The notes beneath the pieces are model-generated. The model was not told the origin of the DNA and did no database searches. It saw only the letters and a program-made list of their open reading frames with translations. A DNA stretch of 7,327 nucleotides from Terriglobia bacterium (GTDB lineage Bacteria; Acidobacteriota; Terriglobia; UBA7540): the NCBI GenBank assembly GCA_030036915.1, contig JASHSC010000253.1:1-7327 (forward strand), written 5' to 3'. Position numbers and translations under genes: made by a program. Of the stretch, positions 1-5,465 are shown piece by piece (the stretch's first letter is position 1; each line of letters begins with the position of its first letter).

Positions 1-111
1 AACATCGACGACATCATGGAATGGTTCGAGGGGCTTGACCGGGAGCAGGTCAAGGCGGTGATTGAATTCGCGGCTCGCAGTCTCGATAAGTCCCCTGCAT
101 TAACGCCATAA
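1..111 (+). CDS. DUF433-type antitoxin-like protein, C-terminal fragment
   Basis: Frame 1 is open from the first base to TAA at 109-111 and encodes 36 residues; the start lies upstream of the window. The visible tail contains D-D-I-M-E-W-F, then G-L-D-R-E-Q-V, then a helix ending in A-A-R-S-L. This is the usual end of DUF433 proteins, small winged-helix-like proteins commonly encoded just before a PIN-like DUF5615 partner. That partner follows immediately here: its ATG begins on the base after this stop. The pair therefore fits a type II toxin-antitoxin arrangement, with this protein as the DNA-binding antitoxin. The DNA-binding part is not visible, so the assignment rests on the tail and the neighbour. 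Confidence 0.72.
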   Translation, partial: NIDDIMEWFEGLDREQVKAVIEFAARSLDKSPALTP

Positions 112-450
112 ATGCTGATACTTTTCGATCAGGCGACGCCCGTCCCGATCCGGCCATATCTGGAAGGGCATACGGTCCGGACCGCTTTTCAACTGGGCTG
201 GCACAAGCTCCGAAACGGTGAATTGCTTACTGCGGCAGAAAAGGCGGGATTTGATCTCTTCTTAACAACCGACAAAAATCTCCGCTATCAGCAGGATCTT
301 ACTGGACGGAGAATTGCAATTGTGGTGCTCGGCCGACAACAATGGCCGGAACTTCGTCCCTACATGCAGCGGGTTGTTGAAGCTGTCAACGCGGCGTCCC
401 CCGGCAGCTATACCGAAGTCGAAATCCCCTCAAACAAAATTCAGAGCTAG
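112..450 (+). CDS. DUF5615 family PIN-like protein (probable toxin partner)
   Basis: This 112-residue protein has the DUF5615/Mut7-C-like PIN pattern: an early strand ending in acidic F5-D6, then G-H-x-V-R-T-A (19-25), G36-E37, F47-D48, and T52-T53-D54-x-N followed by R-Y-Q-Q. D6, E37, D48 and D54 are candidate metal-binding acids of a PIN nuclease fold. The end, with P-G-S-Y-T-E-V, matches what I remember of full-length members, so the gene looks intact. The ATG directly follows the upstream DUF433 stop with no recognisable ribosome binding site, which implies translational coupling. Likely role: RNA-cleaving toxin of a VapBC-like pair. This is family inference; DUF5615 activity has rarely been shown. 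The pair sits outside the PRTRC/MoxR operon and may be a neighbouring module of the same accessory region. Confidence 0.8.
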   Translation: MLILFDQATPVPIRPYLEGHTVRTAFQLGWHKLRNGELLTAAEKAGFDLFLTTDKNLRYQQDLTGRRIAIVVLGRQQWPELRPYMQRVVEAVNAASPGSYTEVEIPSNKIQS

Positions 451-582
451 AAGCCGTCTGTTCCGACTCCGCTATGACGATTCGTGCCGGATGCGATACA
501 CCAGGAAGGTATCGCCGTTCCCCGGTGTCGCCTGCCCCCCCGACGCTCAGTTCACCAGATTCTGTAACCACAAGTGAAGGAT

Positions 583-663
583 GTGGGCTTCTCCGATCAC
601 TTATAGCGTTGGCAACAGCCGCGTTGATTGCGAACGGGCTGTGGTAATCCCACCGAAGCCCAC
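583..663 (+). repeat. Nested inverted repeats (potential structured RNA or DNA cruciform)
   Basis: The outer arms GTGGGCTTC (583-591) and GAAGCCCAC (655-663) are perfect 9-bp complements. Inside them, ACAGCC (615-620) plus CGTT (622-625) pairs with AACG (633-636) plus GGCTGT (637-642). This gives a 10-bp stem with one bulged G (621) and a 7-base loop (626-632). The unpaired stretches between the two helices are 592-614 and 643-654. The element lies about 100 bases before the MoxR start. Possible roles are a leader RNA, a protein-binding site, or a recombination/transfer site. No known RNA family was recognised. Confidence 0.55.
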
Positions 664-743
664 AACGGTCCCCCAAGAATGTTTTTTCGAGGTTGTGCGC
701 GACATAAATGTTGCCGCATCAAGCTCCAACACAGAGGGTAACT

Positions 744-760
744 CTCCTGATTAAAAGGAG
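744..760 (+). promoter_or_regulatory. Strong RBS of the MoxR gene, able to pair with an upstream CTCCT
   Basis: AAAAGGAG at 753-760 lies five bases before the ATG at 766 and fixes that start. CTCCT at 744-748 is complementary to AGGAG at 756-760 across a 7-base loop, so the site could be partly hidden in a small hairpin. Five base pairs are weak, so regulation is only a possibility. Confidence 0.6.
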
Positions 761-765
761 TTCGT

Positions 766-1743
766 ATGAAAGCATCGGGAATAGCCGACGCCTTGCGCCT
801 GCTCACAGCGGCTCGCCAACCGGTCTTCATCTGGGGCGGTCCTGGCGTAGGCAAGTCGGCCGTAGTCCGCCAGGTGGCAGAGGCCAGCAGTGTGCAGCTG
901 CGAGACGTGCGAGCGCTCTTGCTCGATCCAGTCGATTTACGGGGCTTGCCGTTTCTGGCGAGCGACGGCCGGTCGAAATGGGCGACTCCCGAGTTCTTGC
1001 CGCAGGAGGGCGCGGGCATTCTTTTCTTGGATGAACTAAATGCAGCACCCGCGATGGTTCAGGCCAGTTGCTATCAATTGGTCCTGGATCGCAAGCTGGG
1101 CGAATACACTCTACCTGACGGCTGGGCCATCATCGCTGCCGGCAACCGCGACTCGGACCGCGGAGCGACGACTCGAATGCCCACTCCGCTGCGCAATCGT
1201 TTCGTTCACCTCGAATTGGAAGTGGATCTCCAGGAATGGTCGATCCAGGCAGCAATTCGTCCGGAGGTGATCGCTTTCCTGCGTTTCCGGCCCGAACTGC
1301 TGAGCGTCTTCGACCGGGATGCCCACGCTTTTCCCTCGCCCCGCTCCTGGGAGTTCGTCTCGCGCATTCTCGATTCTCTCGACTCGCAGTCGAACCCTTC
1401 CATTGAGTATGAGGTTGTCGCGGGCGCCGTGGGAACCGGCGCTGCGACGGAATTCACGGCTTTCCTGCGGATGTTCAGGGAACTGCCCAACATCGACGCC
1501 ATCCTGTTGAACCCCACCCAGGAACCAATCCCTGAAAACGCGGCCGCGCAGTATGCAGTCGCCTCGGCATTGGCGCGGTGTGCTTGCGATACCAACTTCG
1601 ACCGCATCTGCTTGTATCTGAATCGGCTGCCCACCGAGTTTCAAGTGCTGTGCGTGCGTGATGCTACGCTGCTGGCTCCCGCCATTCGGTGCACTGCCGG
1701 GTACACGAAGTGGGCTGTAGAGAACCATCATGCCATCGCATAG
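766..1743 (+). CDS. MoxR-type AAA+ ATPase
   Basis: This 325-residue protein is a cytoplasmic ATPase of the MoxR/AAA_5-like group. These act as chaperone-like remodellers and usually work with a VWA-domain partner encoded nearby. In order: Walker A GGPGVGKS at 24-31; Walker B I-L-F-L-D-E at 85-90; sensor-1 region A-A-G-N-R at 124-128, followed by a D-S-D-R-G-A-T loop; and the arginine-finger region L-R-N-R-F at 142-146. A helical C-terminal lid region follows (about 155-325). Length and motif order are normal, so it looks functional. The start is set by AAAAGGAG five bases upstream. A 74-base gap separates it from the DUF3150-like gene, and the VWA gene comes next, the expected partner order. 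The substrate is unknown. The damaged VWA partner raises the question of whether the module still works as a unit. Confidence 0.92.
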   Translation: MKASGIADALRLLTAARQPVFIWGGPGVGKSAVVRQVAEASSVQLRDVRALLLDPVDLRGLPFLASDGRSKWATPEFLPQEGAGILFLDELNAAPAMVQASCYQLVLDRKLGEYTLPDGWAIIAAGNRDSDRGATTRMPTPLRNRFVHLELEVDLQEWSIQAAIRPEVIAFLRFRPELLSVFDRDAHAFPSPRSWEFVSRILDSLDSQSNPSIEYEVVAGAVGTGAATEFTAFLRMFRELPNIDAILLNPTQEPIPENAAAQYAVASALARCACDTNFDRICLYLNRLPTEFQVLCVRDATLLAPAIRCTAGYTKWAVENHHAIA

Positions 1744-1790
1744 TTCAATGTTCCCGTTCTCGGTGGGCATTCTTTTCTTGTACCTCAAAA

Positions 1791-1808
1791 TCCTTCCCAA
1801 GAAAGGAG
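1791..1808 (+). promoter_or_regulatory. RBS of the DUF3150-like gene, with complementary upstream bases
   Basis: AAAGGAG at 1802-1808 precedes the ATG at 1818 by nine bases and supports that start over the longer open frame beginning at 1689. TCCTT at 1791-1795 can pair with AAGGA at 1803-1807 over a 7-base loop, the same geometry as upstream of the MoxR gene. The pairing is short and may be chance. Confidence 0.5.
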
Positions 1809-1817
1809 ACTAATGCC

Positions 1818-2741
1818 ATGAACACAGTTTGCGTGGCAGAGCCAACCCTGTCCTCCCGCGCGATGTTGTGCTCGCTCTCAATCAGCATGTGGTCGGCACG
1901 GAAACACGACCCCGACGCCTCGCAGGAAATCGCTCAACGCCACGGCGCTCAGGCCGATGCCGGCCGTTATCACAAAGTGCTTCTTCCCAAGGAGGCGCTG
2001 GCGGAAGTGCAAAAGATCGTGAGCAATGCTCGCCAGGAACATTACTTTATGACGCTGCCCTGGGACGATAACGGTTATCGGGTGCTTCCCAGCGCAGCCT
2101 ACATGGTCCACACGGAGAGAATGCGGGAGCTATCGAACCGCTTTACGCCGGCTGTCGATGCGCTCGCCCGTGAGTTTGGGAACCTCGTGGAGCAGGCCAA
2201 GGTGCGGCTTGGCGGCTTGTTCCGGCCAGAGGACTACCCCGCACCGGATGAGTTTCGTCGCAAGTTTTCCTTCGAAACCAAGGTGATGCCTCTGCCGGAT
2301 GCCGGCGATTTCCGGGTAACGCTTGGCGACGAGGAGAAAGAGCGAATCAAGCGCCAGATCACCGCAACTGTGGAGGCTTCACTGCAAATAGCCAGCCGTG
2401 ATCTGTGGCAACGTCTTTACGAGACAGTTAGCCACTTGGCCGAACGCCTTAACGCTTACAAGGTCACAGGGACAGGGGTCGAACACCCATTTCGCGATTC
2501 CGTCGTCGCAAATTTGGTTAAACTGGTCGACGTTCTGCCGAAGCTAAATGTCACCGGCGATCCGGAACTTGAACGTGTGGCCGGTCAGGTGCGTGCCTCA
2601 CTGCTGGCCGATCCGCAAGGGCTGCGCAAGTCGGACTCAATTCGCACGGAGACCGCCAAAGCGGCGAATGATCTGGCCGCGAAGATGGCGGCGTACATGG
2701 GTTGTTCACTTCCTGAATCGAACGTCGGGAGGATAATGTGA
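1818..2741 (+). CDS. DUF3150-like protein of the MoxR-VWA module
   Basis: This 307-residue soluble protein has no signal peptide or membrane segment. It resembles DUF3150-type proteins that I associate with MoxR and DUF2201 VWA genes on mobile elements. An N-terminal S-x-S-M-W-S-A-R-K segment (about 22-30) is followed by Y-H-K-V-L-L-P-K, then T-L-P-W-D-D-N-G-Y-R, and then mostly charged amphipathic helices to the end, suggesting a helical adaptor or scaffold. The frame stays open upstream to 1689, but that part overlaps the MoxR tail and has shadow-like composition. The ATG at 1818 has AAAGGAG nine bases before it. The stop overlaps the GTG start of the next gene (2738-2741), which implies coupled translation and possibly fixed stoichiometry. 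Molecular function is unknown. The family name is from memory; the position between MoxR and VWA genes is seen directly. Confidence 0.75.
   Translation: MNTVCVAEPTLSSRAMLCSLSISMWSARKHDPDASQEIAQRHGAQADAGRYHKVLLPKEALAEVQKIVSNARQEHYFMTLPWDDNGYRVLPSAAYMVHTERMRELSNRFTPAVDALAREFGNLVEQAKVRLGGLFRPEDYPAPDEFRRKFSFETKVMPLPDAGDFRVTLGDEEKERIKRQITATVEASLQIASRDLWQRLYETVSHLAERLNAYKVTGTGVEHPFRDSVVANLVKLVDVLPKLNVTGDPELERVAGQVRASLLADPQGLRKSDSIRTETAKAANDLAAKMAAYMGCSLPESNVGRIM
2727..2732 (+). promoter_or_regulatory. RBS supporting the GTG start at 2738
   Basis: GGGAGG lies five bases before GTG 2738, which overlaps the preceding stop as GTGA. The nearby ATG at 2736 is followed at once by TGA and cannot be the start. 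Confidence 0.6.
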
Positions 2742-3019
2742 GCAGTCTTCTTCGGACGGCCACGGCTCAGAAGCTGACCAAAAGTCGGGTTCAGCTCTTG
2801 CTCTTGCAGCCGTTCTTCGGCACGCTCTGCCTGCGGTTGAAGCTGGTCCCCGACCACTTACCCACGAAGGCCACGGACGGCTCCCGGATCGTCTACAACC
2901 CTAATTTCGTGGACGAACTCAAGCCAGCGGAATTGGAAGGGACACTGGCGCATGAAGTGATGCATTGTGCGCTGGGCCACCACTGCCGCCGCGGCGAGCG
3001 CGACCCGCTGGGGCGCTGA
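2738..3019 (+). CDS. N-terminal metallopeptidase-like fragment (HExxH) of the broken gene
   Basis: The 93-residue reading from GTG 2738 to TGA 3017-3019 carries the zinc-peptidase-like helix H72-E-V-M-H76, continuing C-A-L-G-H-H. It is preceded by a conserved-looking Y-N-P-N-F-V (53-58) and by L-x-G-T-L-A just before the motif. This is the N-terminal putative metallopeptidase domain normally fused to a VWA-like domain. It ends three residues after E-R-D-P, so whatever followed the helix in the intact protein is lost. The product, if stable, would probably be inactive. Peptidase activity has not been established for the family as far as I know. Confidence 0.7.
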   Translation: MSSLLRTATAQKLTKSRVQLLLLQPFFGTLCLRLKLVPDHLPTKATDGSRIVYNPNFVDELKPAELEGTLAHEVMHCALGHHCRRGERDPLGR

Positions 3020-3966
3020 TTGATCCTGCCTTCGCCAATCTGAGCGCTGAAGAGATTTACGCCCGGCTGCTCCAGAAAAGGGGCGGTGGAGGTGCAGCAC
3101 CAAAGCCGAACCCGCAACAAACGAATCTGGGCGGGGGAAATGCTGGCGGTCAGCAGCAAACACCGGGCCCTGCACCGTTCAGTCCGTCGTCTGATAGCAC
3201 TACTCAGCCGGTATCAACCCAGAGCGACCAGCCAAGCGGTCAGGCGTCCCGTTCTACATCGCCCCAGCCAGGACGTTTTGGCGAGGTGATGGATGCTAGA
3301 GATGAGCAAGGCCAGACAGCTTCGCCAGCGGAACAGCGCCGTCAGGAACATGAGTGGGGGGTTGCGGCTGAGCAGGCTCTTCGTTCCGCCAAGGCCTGCG
3401 GACACGATCCGCTGGGCGTTGAAAGGCCGCTTACCGAAAGCCGCCAATCTCAACAAGATTGGCGAGCGATCCTGCGCGACTTTGTCGCTGCCACCACGCC
3501 ATCTGATTATCGGTGGACGCCACCCAACCGCCGATACATCGCATCGGGCCTTTACCTACCATCAGTCGAGCGCTGTGGATTGGGCGAGATTGTGATCGCC
3601 GTCGATACCTCGGGCTCAATCAGAAAACGTGAGCTGGAAGAATTTGCGGGTGAGATATCGGCGATTTCGGAGGAAGCTCAGCCAGAAGCAATCCATGTGG
3701 TGTATTGCGACGCTCAAGTGCAGTCCACCCAAGAGTTCAGAGCGGCAGAACCAGTACGGCTCGAACCCAAAGGCGGTGGGGGCACGGACTTCCGTCCTCC
3801 GTTCGAGTGGGTTGCCGAGAATGATATCGCGCCGGCTTGCCTGATTTATCTCACCGACTTGTGCTGCGAGTCATTCCCAGAAGCGCCGGAGTTCCCCGTC
3901 CTGTGGGTAACTAATTCCCGCCGAATGGCGCCTTTCAGCGAAACGGTGCGGATCAGCCTTGAGTGA
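2965..3966 (+). CDS. VWA-like domain fragment (C-terminal half of the broken gene)
   Basis: Genuine family sequence begins near 3010 with G-A-L-I-D-P and S-A-E-E-I-Y. The first residues from ATG 2965 are an out-of-frame reading of the metallopeptidase helix, so that start is probably not biological. A Gly/Gln/Pro/Ser-rich linker (about 3080-3285) is followed by a charged helical part and a VWA-like domain. Its metal-site (MIDAS-type) residues are present: D-T-S-G-S at 3604-3618 after a hydrophobic strand, G-G-G-G-T-D with Thr at 3784-3786, and L-T-D with Asp at 3856-3858. Such domains bind partners through a metal ion and often serve as the client-binding partner of MoxR ATPases. SSB starts 15 bases after the stop. 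Without the deleted segment, translation needs reinitiation, and I see no well-placed ribosome binding site. Confidence 0.72.
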   Translation: MCAGPPLPPRRARPAGALIDPAFANLSAEEIYARLLQKRGGGGAAPKPNPQQTNLGGGNAGGQQQTPGPAPFSPSSDSTTQPVSTQSDQPSGQASRSTSPQPGRFGEVMDARDEQGQTASPAEQRRQEHEWGVAAEQALRSAKACGHDPLGVERPLTESRQSQQDWRAILRDFVAATTPSDYRWTPPNRRYIASGLYLPSVERCGLGEIVIAVDTSGSIRKRELEEFAGEISAISEEAQPEAIHVVYCDAQVQSTQEFRAAEPVRLEPKGGGGTDFRPPFEWVAENDIAPACLIYLTDLCCESFPEAPEFPVLWVTNSRRMAPFSETVRISLE

Positions 3967-3972
3967 AAGGAG
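3966..3972 (+). promoter_or_regulatory. RBS of the SSB gene
   Basis: AAAGGAG begins on the last base of the VWA stop codon and sits nine bases before ATG 3982. SSB can therefore be translated independently of the damaged upstream gene. Confidence 0.6.
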
Positions 3973-3981
3973 TACAAACGT

Positions 3982-4437
3982 ATGTGTCAAAGTGTGAACA
4001 AAGTGATTCTGATCGGATTTCTCGGTGACGCCCCGGAAGTTCGTTTCAGTCAGCAGGGGAAGCCTGTTGGCACCTTCAGCCTTGCGGTGAACGAGAGGTG
4101 GAAAAACGTCGAAGGCGCCCTTCGTGAAAGAGTGGAATGGTTTCGCATTGTCTGCTTTGGCCGCTTGGCCGAGGTCTGTGGGGAGTACCTCAGCAAGGGC
4201 CGCCACGTTTACCTCGAAGGAAGATTACAGACTCGAAAATGGTCAGACCGTGAAGGCGAGGAACGGACCACGGTGGAAGTCGTTGCCAACATGATGAGGA
4301 TCCTGGATCGGGCCCCCAAGAACGGCAACGAGGCCAAATCGGAACAAACAACGAGAGTGCCAGGGCACGCCGATGAAAACGACAACCCCTTCAACGAGGC
4401 AAGAAGCGAGTCAATGAGCGAAGACATTCCATTTTAG
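3982..4437 (+). CDS. ssb: Single-stranded DNA-binding protein (SSB)
   Basis: This 151-residue cytoplasmic protein binds single-stranded DNA in replication, repair and conjugative transfer. The OB fold spans about residues 3-110, opening with V-N-K-V-I-L-I-G and G-D-A-P-E-V-R and continuing with E-W-F-R-I-V-C-F-G-R-L-A-E, E-Y-L-x-K-G and T-R-K-W-S-D. Aromatics W40, W53, F59 and W87 fall at positions comparable to the DNA-stacking aromatics of E. coli SSB. A short flexible charged region follows, and the protein ends in S-E-D-I-P-F, the acidic tip that recruits partner proteins. It is shorter than E. coli SSB (about 178 residues) because the linker is short. AAAGGAG lies nine bases before the ATG. 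Its place between the MoxR-VWA genes and the PRTRC genes suggests an element-specific SSB paralog rather than the chromosomal copy, though that is inference. Confidence 0.95.
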   Translation: MCQSVNKVILIGFLGDAPEVRFSQQGKPVGTFSLAVNERWKNVEGALRERVEWFRIVCFGRLAEVCGEYLSKGRHVYLEGRLQTRKWSDREGEERTTVEVVANMMRILDRAPKNGNEAKSEQTTRVPGHADENDNPFNEARSESMSEDIPF

Positions 4438-4526
4438 AGATTCCAGTTTCCCTCAGCACTCCCTCACCTGAATCTATCTACCACGTCCCAATCAATGGCA
4501 ATAAATGCAATCACAGAGGAGGTCGT
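4438..4526 (+). other. 89-base gap between SSB and PRTRC genes
   Basis: There is no gene here, no clear terminator hairpin with a T-run, and no convincing promoter. The gap ends in GAGGAGG (4516-4522), a strong ribosome binding site four bases before ATG 4527. Readthrough from the SSB operon is plausible, as is a separate weak promoter. Confidence 0.45.
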
Positions 4527-5024
4527 ATGTTCATCGAACTCATGCCGTTCCTCGCGGGCCGAACGGTGCTAATCACGGTGGCCAAGGTGAATGACACGAC
4601 CCTACGTGTTAATGTCATCCCCACTCAGGCCAAGGCCGACGAGAATCCGGCTCTCACCACGCCGCTCACGTACACCGGCGCGCCCGAAGAACTCGACGCT
4701 GAACTCGGAAAACACCTGGCCGGTTATGTCCAAACCCACCAGCAGACCGCCAGCGCCTTGGCCGAGGCCAAGGCCACCATGGAGGCTGCCGCCAAGGCAG
4801 CGCAAGAGGAAGCCAAGCGGAAGGTTGAAGAGCGCAAGAGGTCTGCTCCCAAGCCACCCGAAAAGGGTGCCGCTGCCACTGCGTCTCCTTCATCGTCCGA
4901 CGATGTGACGGCAAGCAATACTGGTGCCCCGGCTTCGTCGGCGTGGCCCGGCACACTCGGGTTGTTCCCACCCGCCACTCCCGAACCCGCTACAACTCAA
5001 TCGAAAGGAGGCCTCGCACTCTAA
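4527..5024 (+). CDS. PRTRC system protein E
   Basis: This 165-residue protein matches my recollection of PRTRC protein E, the first gene of many PRTRC cassettes; its function is unknown. The N-terminal part (1-50) looks like a small beta-rich domain, with V-L-I-T-V-A-K and L-R-V-N-V-I-P strands. Residues 53-70 contain E-E-L-D-A-E-L and G-Y-V. A strongly charged Ala/Glu/Lys helix, likely a coiled coil, spans about 73-106. A Pro/Ala/Ser/Thr-rich disordered tail (107-160) ends in G-G-L-A-L. Ribosome binding site GAGGAGG is four bases before the ATG. Its stop TAA (5022-5024) overlaps the ATG of protein C by one base. The coiled coil and tail suggest a scaffold or adaptor, which is inference. Identity is supported by family resemblance and by the following C, F, B and ThiF genes. 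Confidence 0.8.
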   Translation: MFIELMPFLAGRTVLITVAKVNDTTLRVNVIPTQAKADENPALTTPLTYTGAPEELDAELGKHLAGYVQTHQQTASALAEAKATMEAAAKAAQEEAKRKVEERKRSAPKPPEKGAAATASPSSSDDVTASNTGAPASSAWPGTLGLFPPATPEPATTQSKGGLAL

Positions 5025-5227
5025 TGGATGCCAAACCGCTCTCTCGCTGTTTTGAATTCAACGGGCTGCGGCTACCGGACCCGGATCCCAAGCTTTCCGT
5101 CGAGAACGTACGGGCATTGTATGCGCATCAATACCCTGATATCGCCACGGCGGCAATCACAGGGCCGGAGGCGGTCGGAGACAAACTGCGCTATCAATTC
5201 ACCCGAGCCATCGGCTCGAAGGGCTGA
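5024..5227 (+). CDS. PRTRC system protein C, prokaryotic ubiquitin-like modifier
   Basis: This 67-residue protein has the compact pattern of PRTRC protein C, which I recall being grouped with prokaryotic ubiquitin-like (Prok_Ub) beta-grasp proteins. F10-x-F12 and G14-x-R-L-P-D-P-D-P (14-22) form the first hairpin. L24-S-V-E-N-V-R-A-L-Y-x-x-x-Y-P (24-38) is the helix, A41-T-A-A-I-T-G-P-E the next strand, and K54-L-R-Y-Q-F-T-R-A-I the last. It ends in G64-S-K-G67, so the chain terminates in glycine, as expected of a modifier adenylated by an E1-like enzyme. The ATG at 5024 overlaps the protein E stop (TAATG). The upstream in-frame extension from 4943 is out-of-frame protein E sequence. AAAGGAG at 5004-5010 lies 13 bases upstream, so coupling probably assists. 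A ThiF/E1-like gene and an E2-like gene follow in the same operon. Confidence 0.85.
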   Translation: MDAKPLSRCFEFNGLRLPDPDPKLSVENVRALYAHQYPDIATAAITGPEAVGDKLRYQFTRAIGSKG

Positions 5228-5231
5228 TCCG

Positions 5232-5465
5232 ATGAGCCGAAATCCCCATAGCAAGGAAGTGACGAAGCAGGCGGTCCTGGCGGAGCTTGAAAGCCTTCGC
5301 CAGGGCCGTCATGCTCGCTACCAGACACTCCTTGGGAGGTTTTCGCGATGCCAAGACTGGCAGCAAGCCGCCTCTCTTTGCGCCGCCGCGGTCGAGGCGA
5401 ACAAGCGCACTTACAACCGCACGGCACTCAACGCTCCACCCGGATGGCTTCCTCCGGTAAGTTGA
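5232..5465 (+). CDS. Unnamed 77-residue protein between PRTRC C and F
   Basis: I do not recognise this family. ATG 5232 follows the protein C stop by four bases, and the TGA at 5463-5465 overlaps the protein F ATG, so the spacing fits a real gene in a coupled operon. The product is soluble and mostly helical: V10-T-K-Q-A-V-L-A-E-L-E-S-L-R-Q-G (10-25), an R/H/Y-rich turn, R36-F-S-R-C-Q-D-W-Q-Q-A-A (36-47), then a helix ending A-N-K-R-T-Y-N (56-62). The tail is N67-A-P-P-G-W-L-P-P (67-75). Third codon positions are GC-rich like those of its neighbours, which supports coding. There is only a weak purine-rich site before the ATG. Two cysteines (40, 50) do not form a known motif. It may be an unannotated PRTRC-associated component. 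Confidence 0.62.
   Translation: MSRNPHSKEVTKQAVLAELESLRQGRHARYQTLLGRFSRCQDWQQAASLCAAAVEANKRTYNRTALNAPPGWLPPVS
5334..5339 (+). promoter_or_regulatory. Internal RBS-like site for an alternative protein F start
   Basis: GGGAGG lies eight bases before ATG 5348, which is in frame with protein F and would add 39 residues overlapping the small upstream gene. The added sequence is Arg-rich and low in complexity, so I prefer the ATG at 5465, but the site is well formed. Confidence 0.35.

Larger units (their letters stand above)
451..765 (+). other. Intergenic region, no supported gene
   Basis: These 315 bases separate the PIN-like gene from the MoxR operon. Short open frames exist on both strands, but none has a convincing ribosome binding site or a protein I recognise. 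The stretch holds two nested inverted repeats (583-663) and a T-run (682-687) with no GC-rich hairpin directly before it. It ends in the MoxR ribosome binding site at 753-760. I found no confident -35/-10 pair, although the operon promoter would be expected here. A decayed gene remnant between 451 and 580 cannot be excluded. Confidence 0.6.
2738..3966 (+). pseudogene. Putative metallopeptidase/VWA-like gene (DUF2201 family) broken by an internal deletion and frameshift
   Basis: Two adjoining open frames together form one DUF2201-type protein: an N-terminal metallopeptidase domain in frame 2 (2738-3019), and a linker plus C-terminal VWA-like domain in frame 1 (to 3966). Family members normally run from the HExxH helix and R-x-x-R-D region through a W-N-x-A-x-D-Y-x-I-N segment and a G-x-x-L-P turn into G-x-L-x-D and S-A-E-E-I-Y. 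Here G-E-R-D-P at about 2993-3007 is followed within a few bases by G-A-L-I-D-P in the other frame (from about 3010). The joining segment, roughly 20 codons as I recall the family, is absent. A deletion of 3n+1 bases explains both the loss and the frame change. An assembly or sequencing collapse is the main alternative. Programmed frameshifting would not restore the missing residues. Confidence 0.75.

Noticed and set aside
624..650. Promoter with TTGATT as -35
   Set aside because: The only TAAT-like -10 candidate is about 13 bases away, too close for a standard promoter, and it lies inside the hairpin.
583..663. Integron attC-like site
   Set aside because: The arms do not show the R-Y-Y-Y-A-A-C and G-T-T-R-R-R-Y core sites at the ends.
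655..687. Possible rho-independent terminator ending in a T-run at 682-687
   Set aside because: The T-run is 18 bases past the outer repeat arm and no GC-rich hairpin directly precedes it.
597..1019. Minus-strand open frame across the leader and the MoxR 5' part
   Set aside because: Composition is Arg/Ser/Pro-rich with no known family, and half of it is antisense to the ATPase.
1111..1800. Long open frame on the minus strand opposite the MoxR gene (229 codons)
   Set aside because: It lies over a MoxR gene with all AAA+ motifs and has no recognisable domain; long antisense frames are common in GC-rich coding DNA.
1689..1817. Longer N-terminus for the DUF3150-like protein
   Set aside because: The added residues overlap the MoxR tail in another frame and are Cys/Arg/Ser-rich; ATG 1818 has a strong ribosome binding site.
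2990..3020. Programmed ribosomal frameshift joining the two halves of the VWA gene
   Set aside because: No slippery heptamer is seen, and the conserved joining segment is absent, so a shift would not rebuild the family protein.
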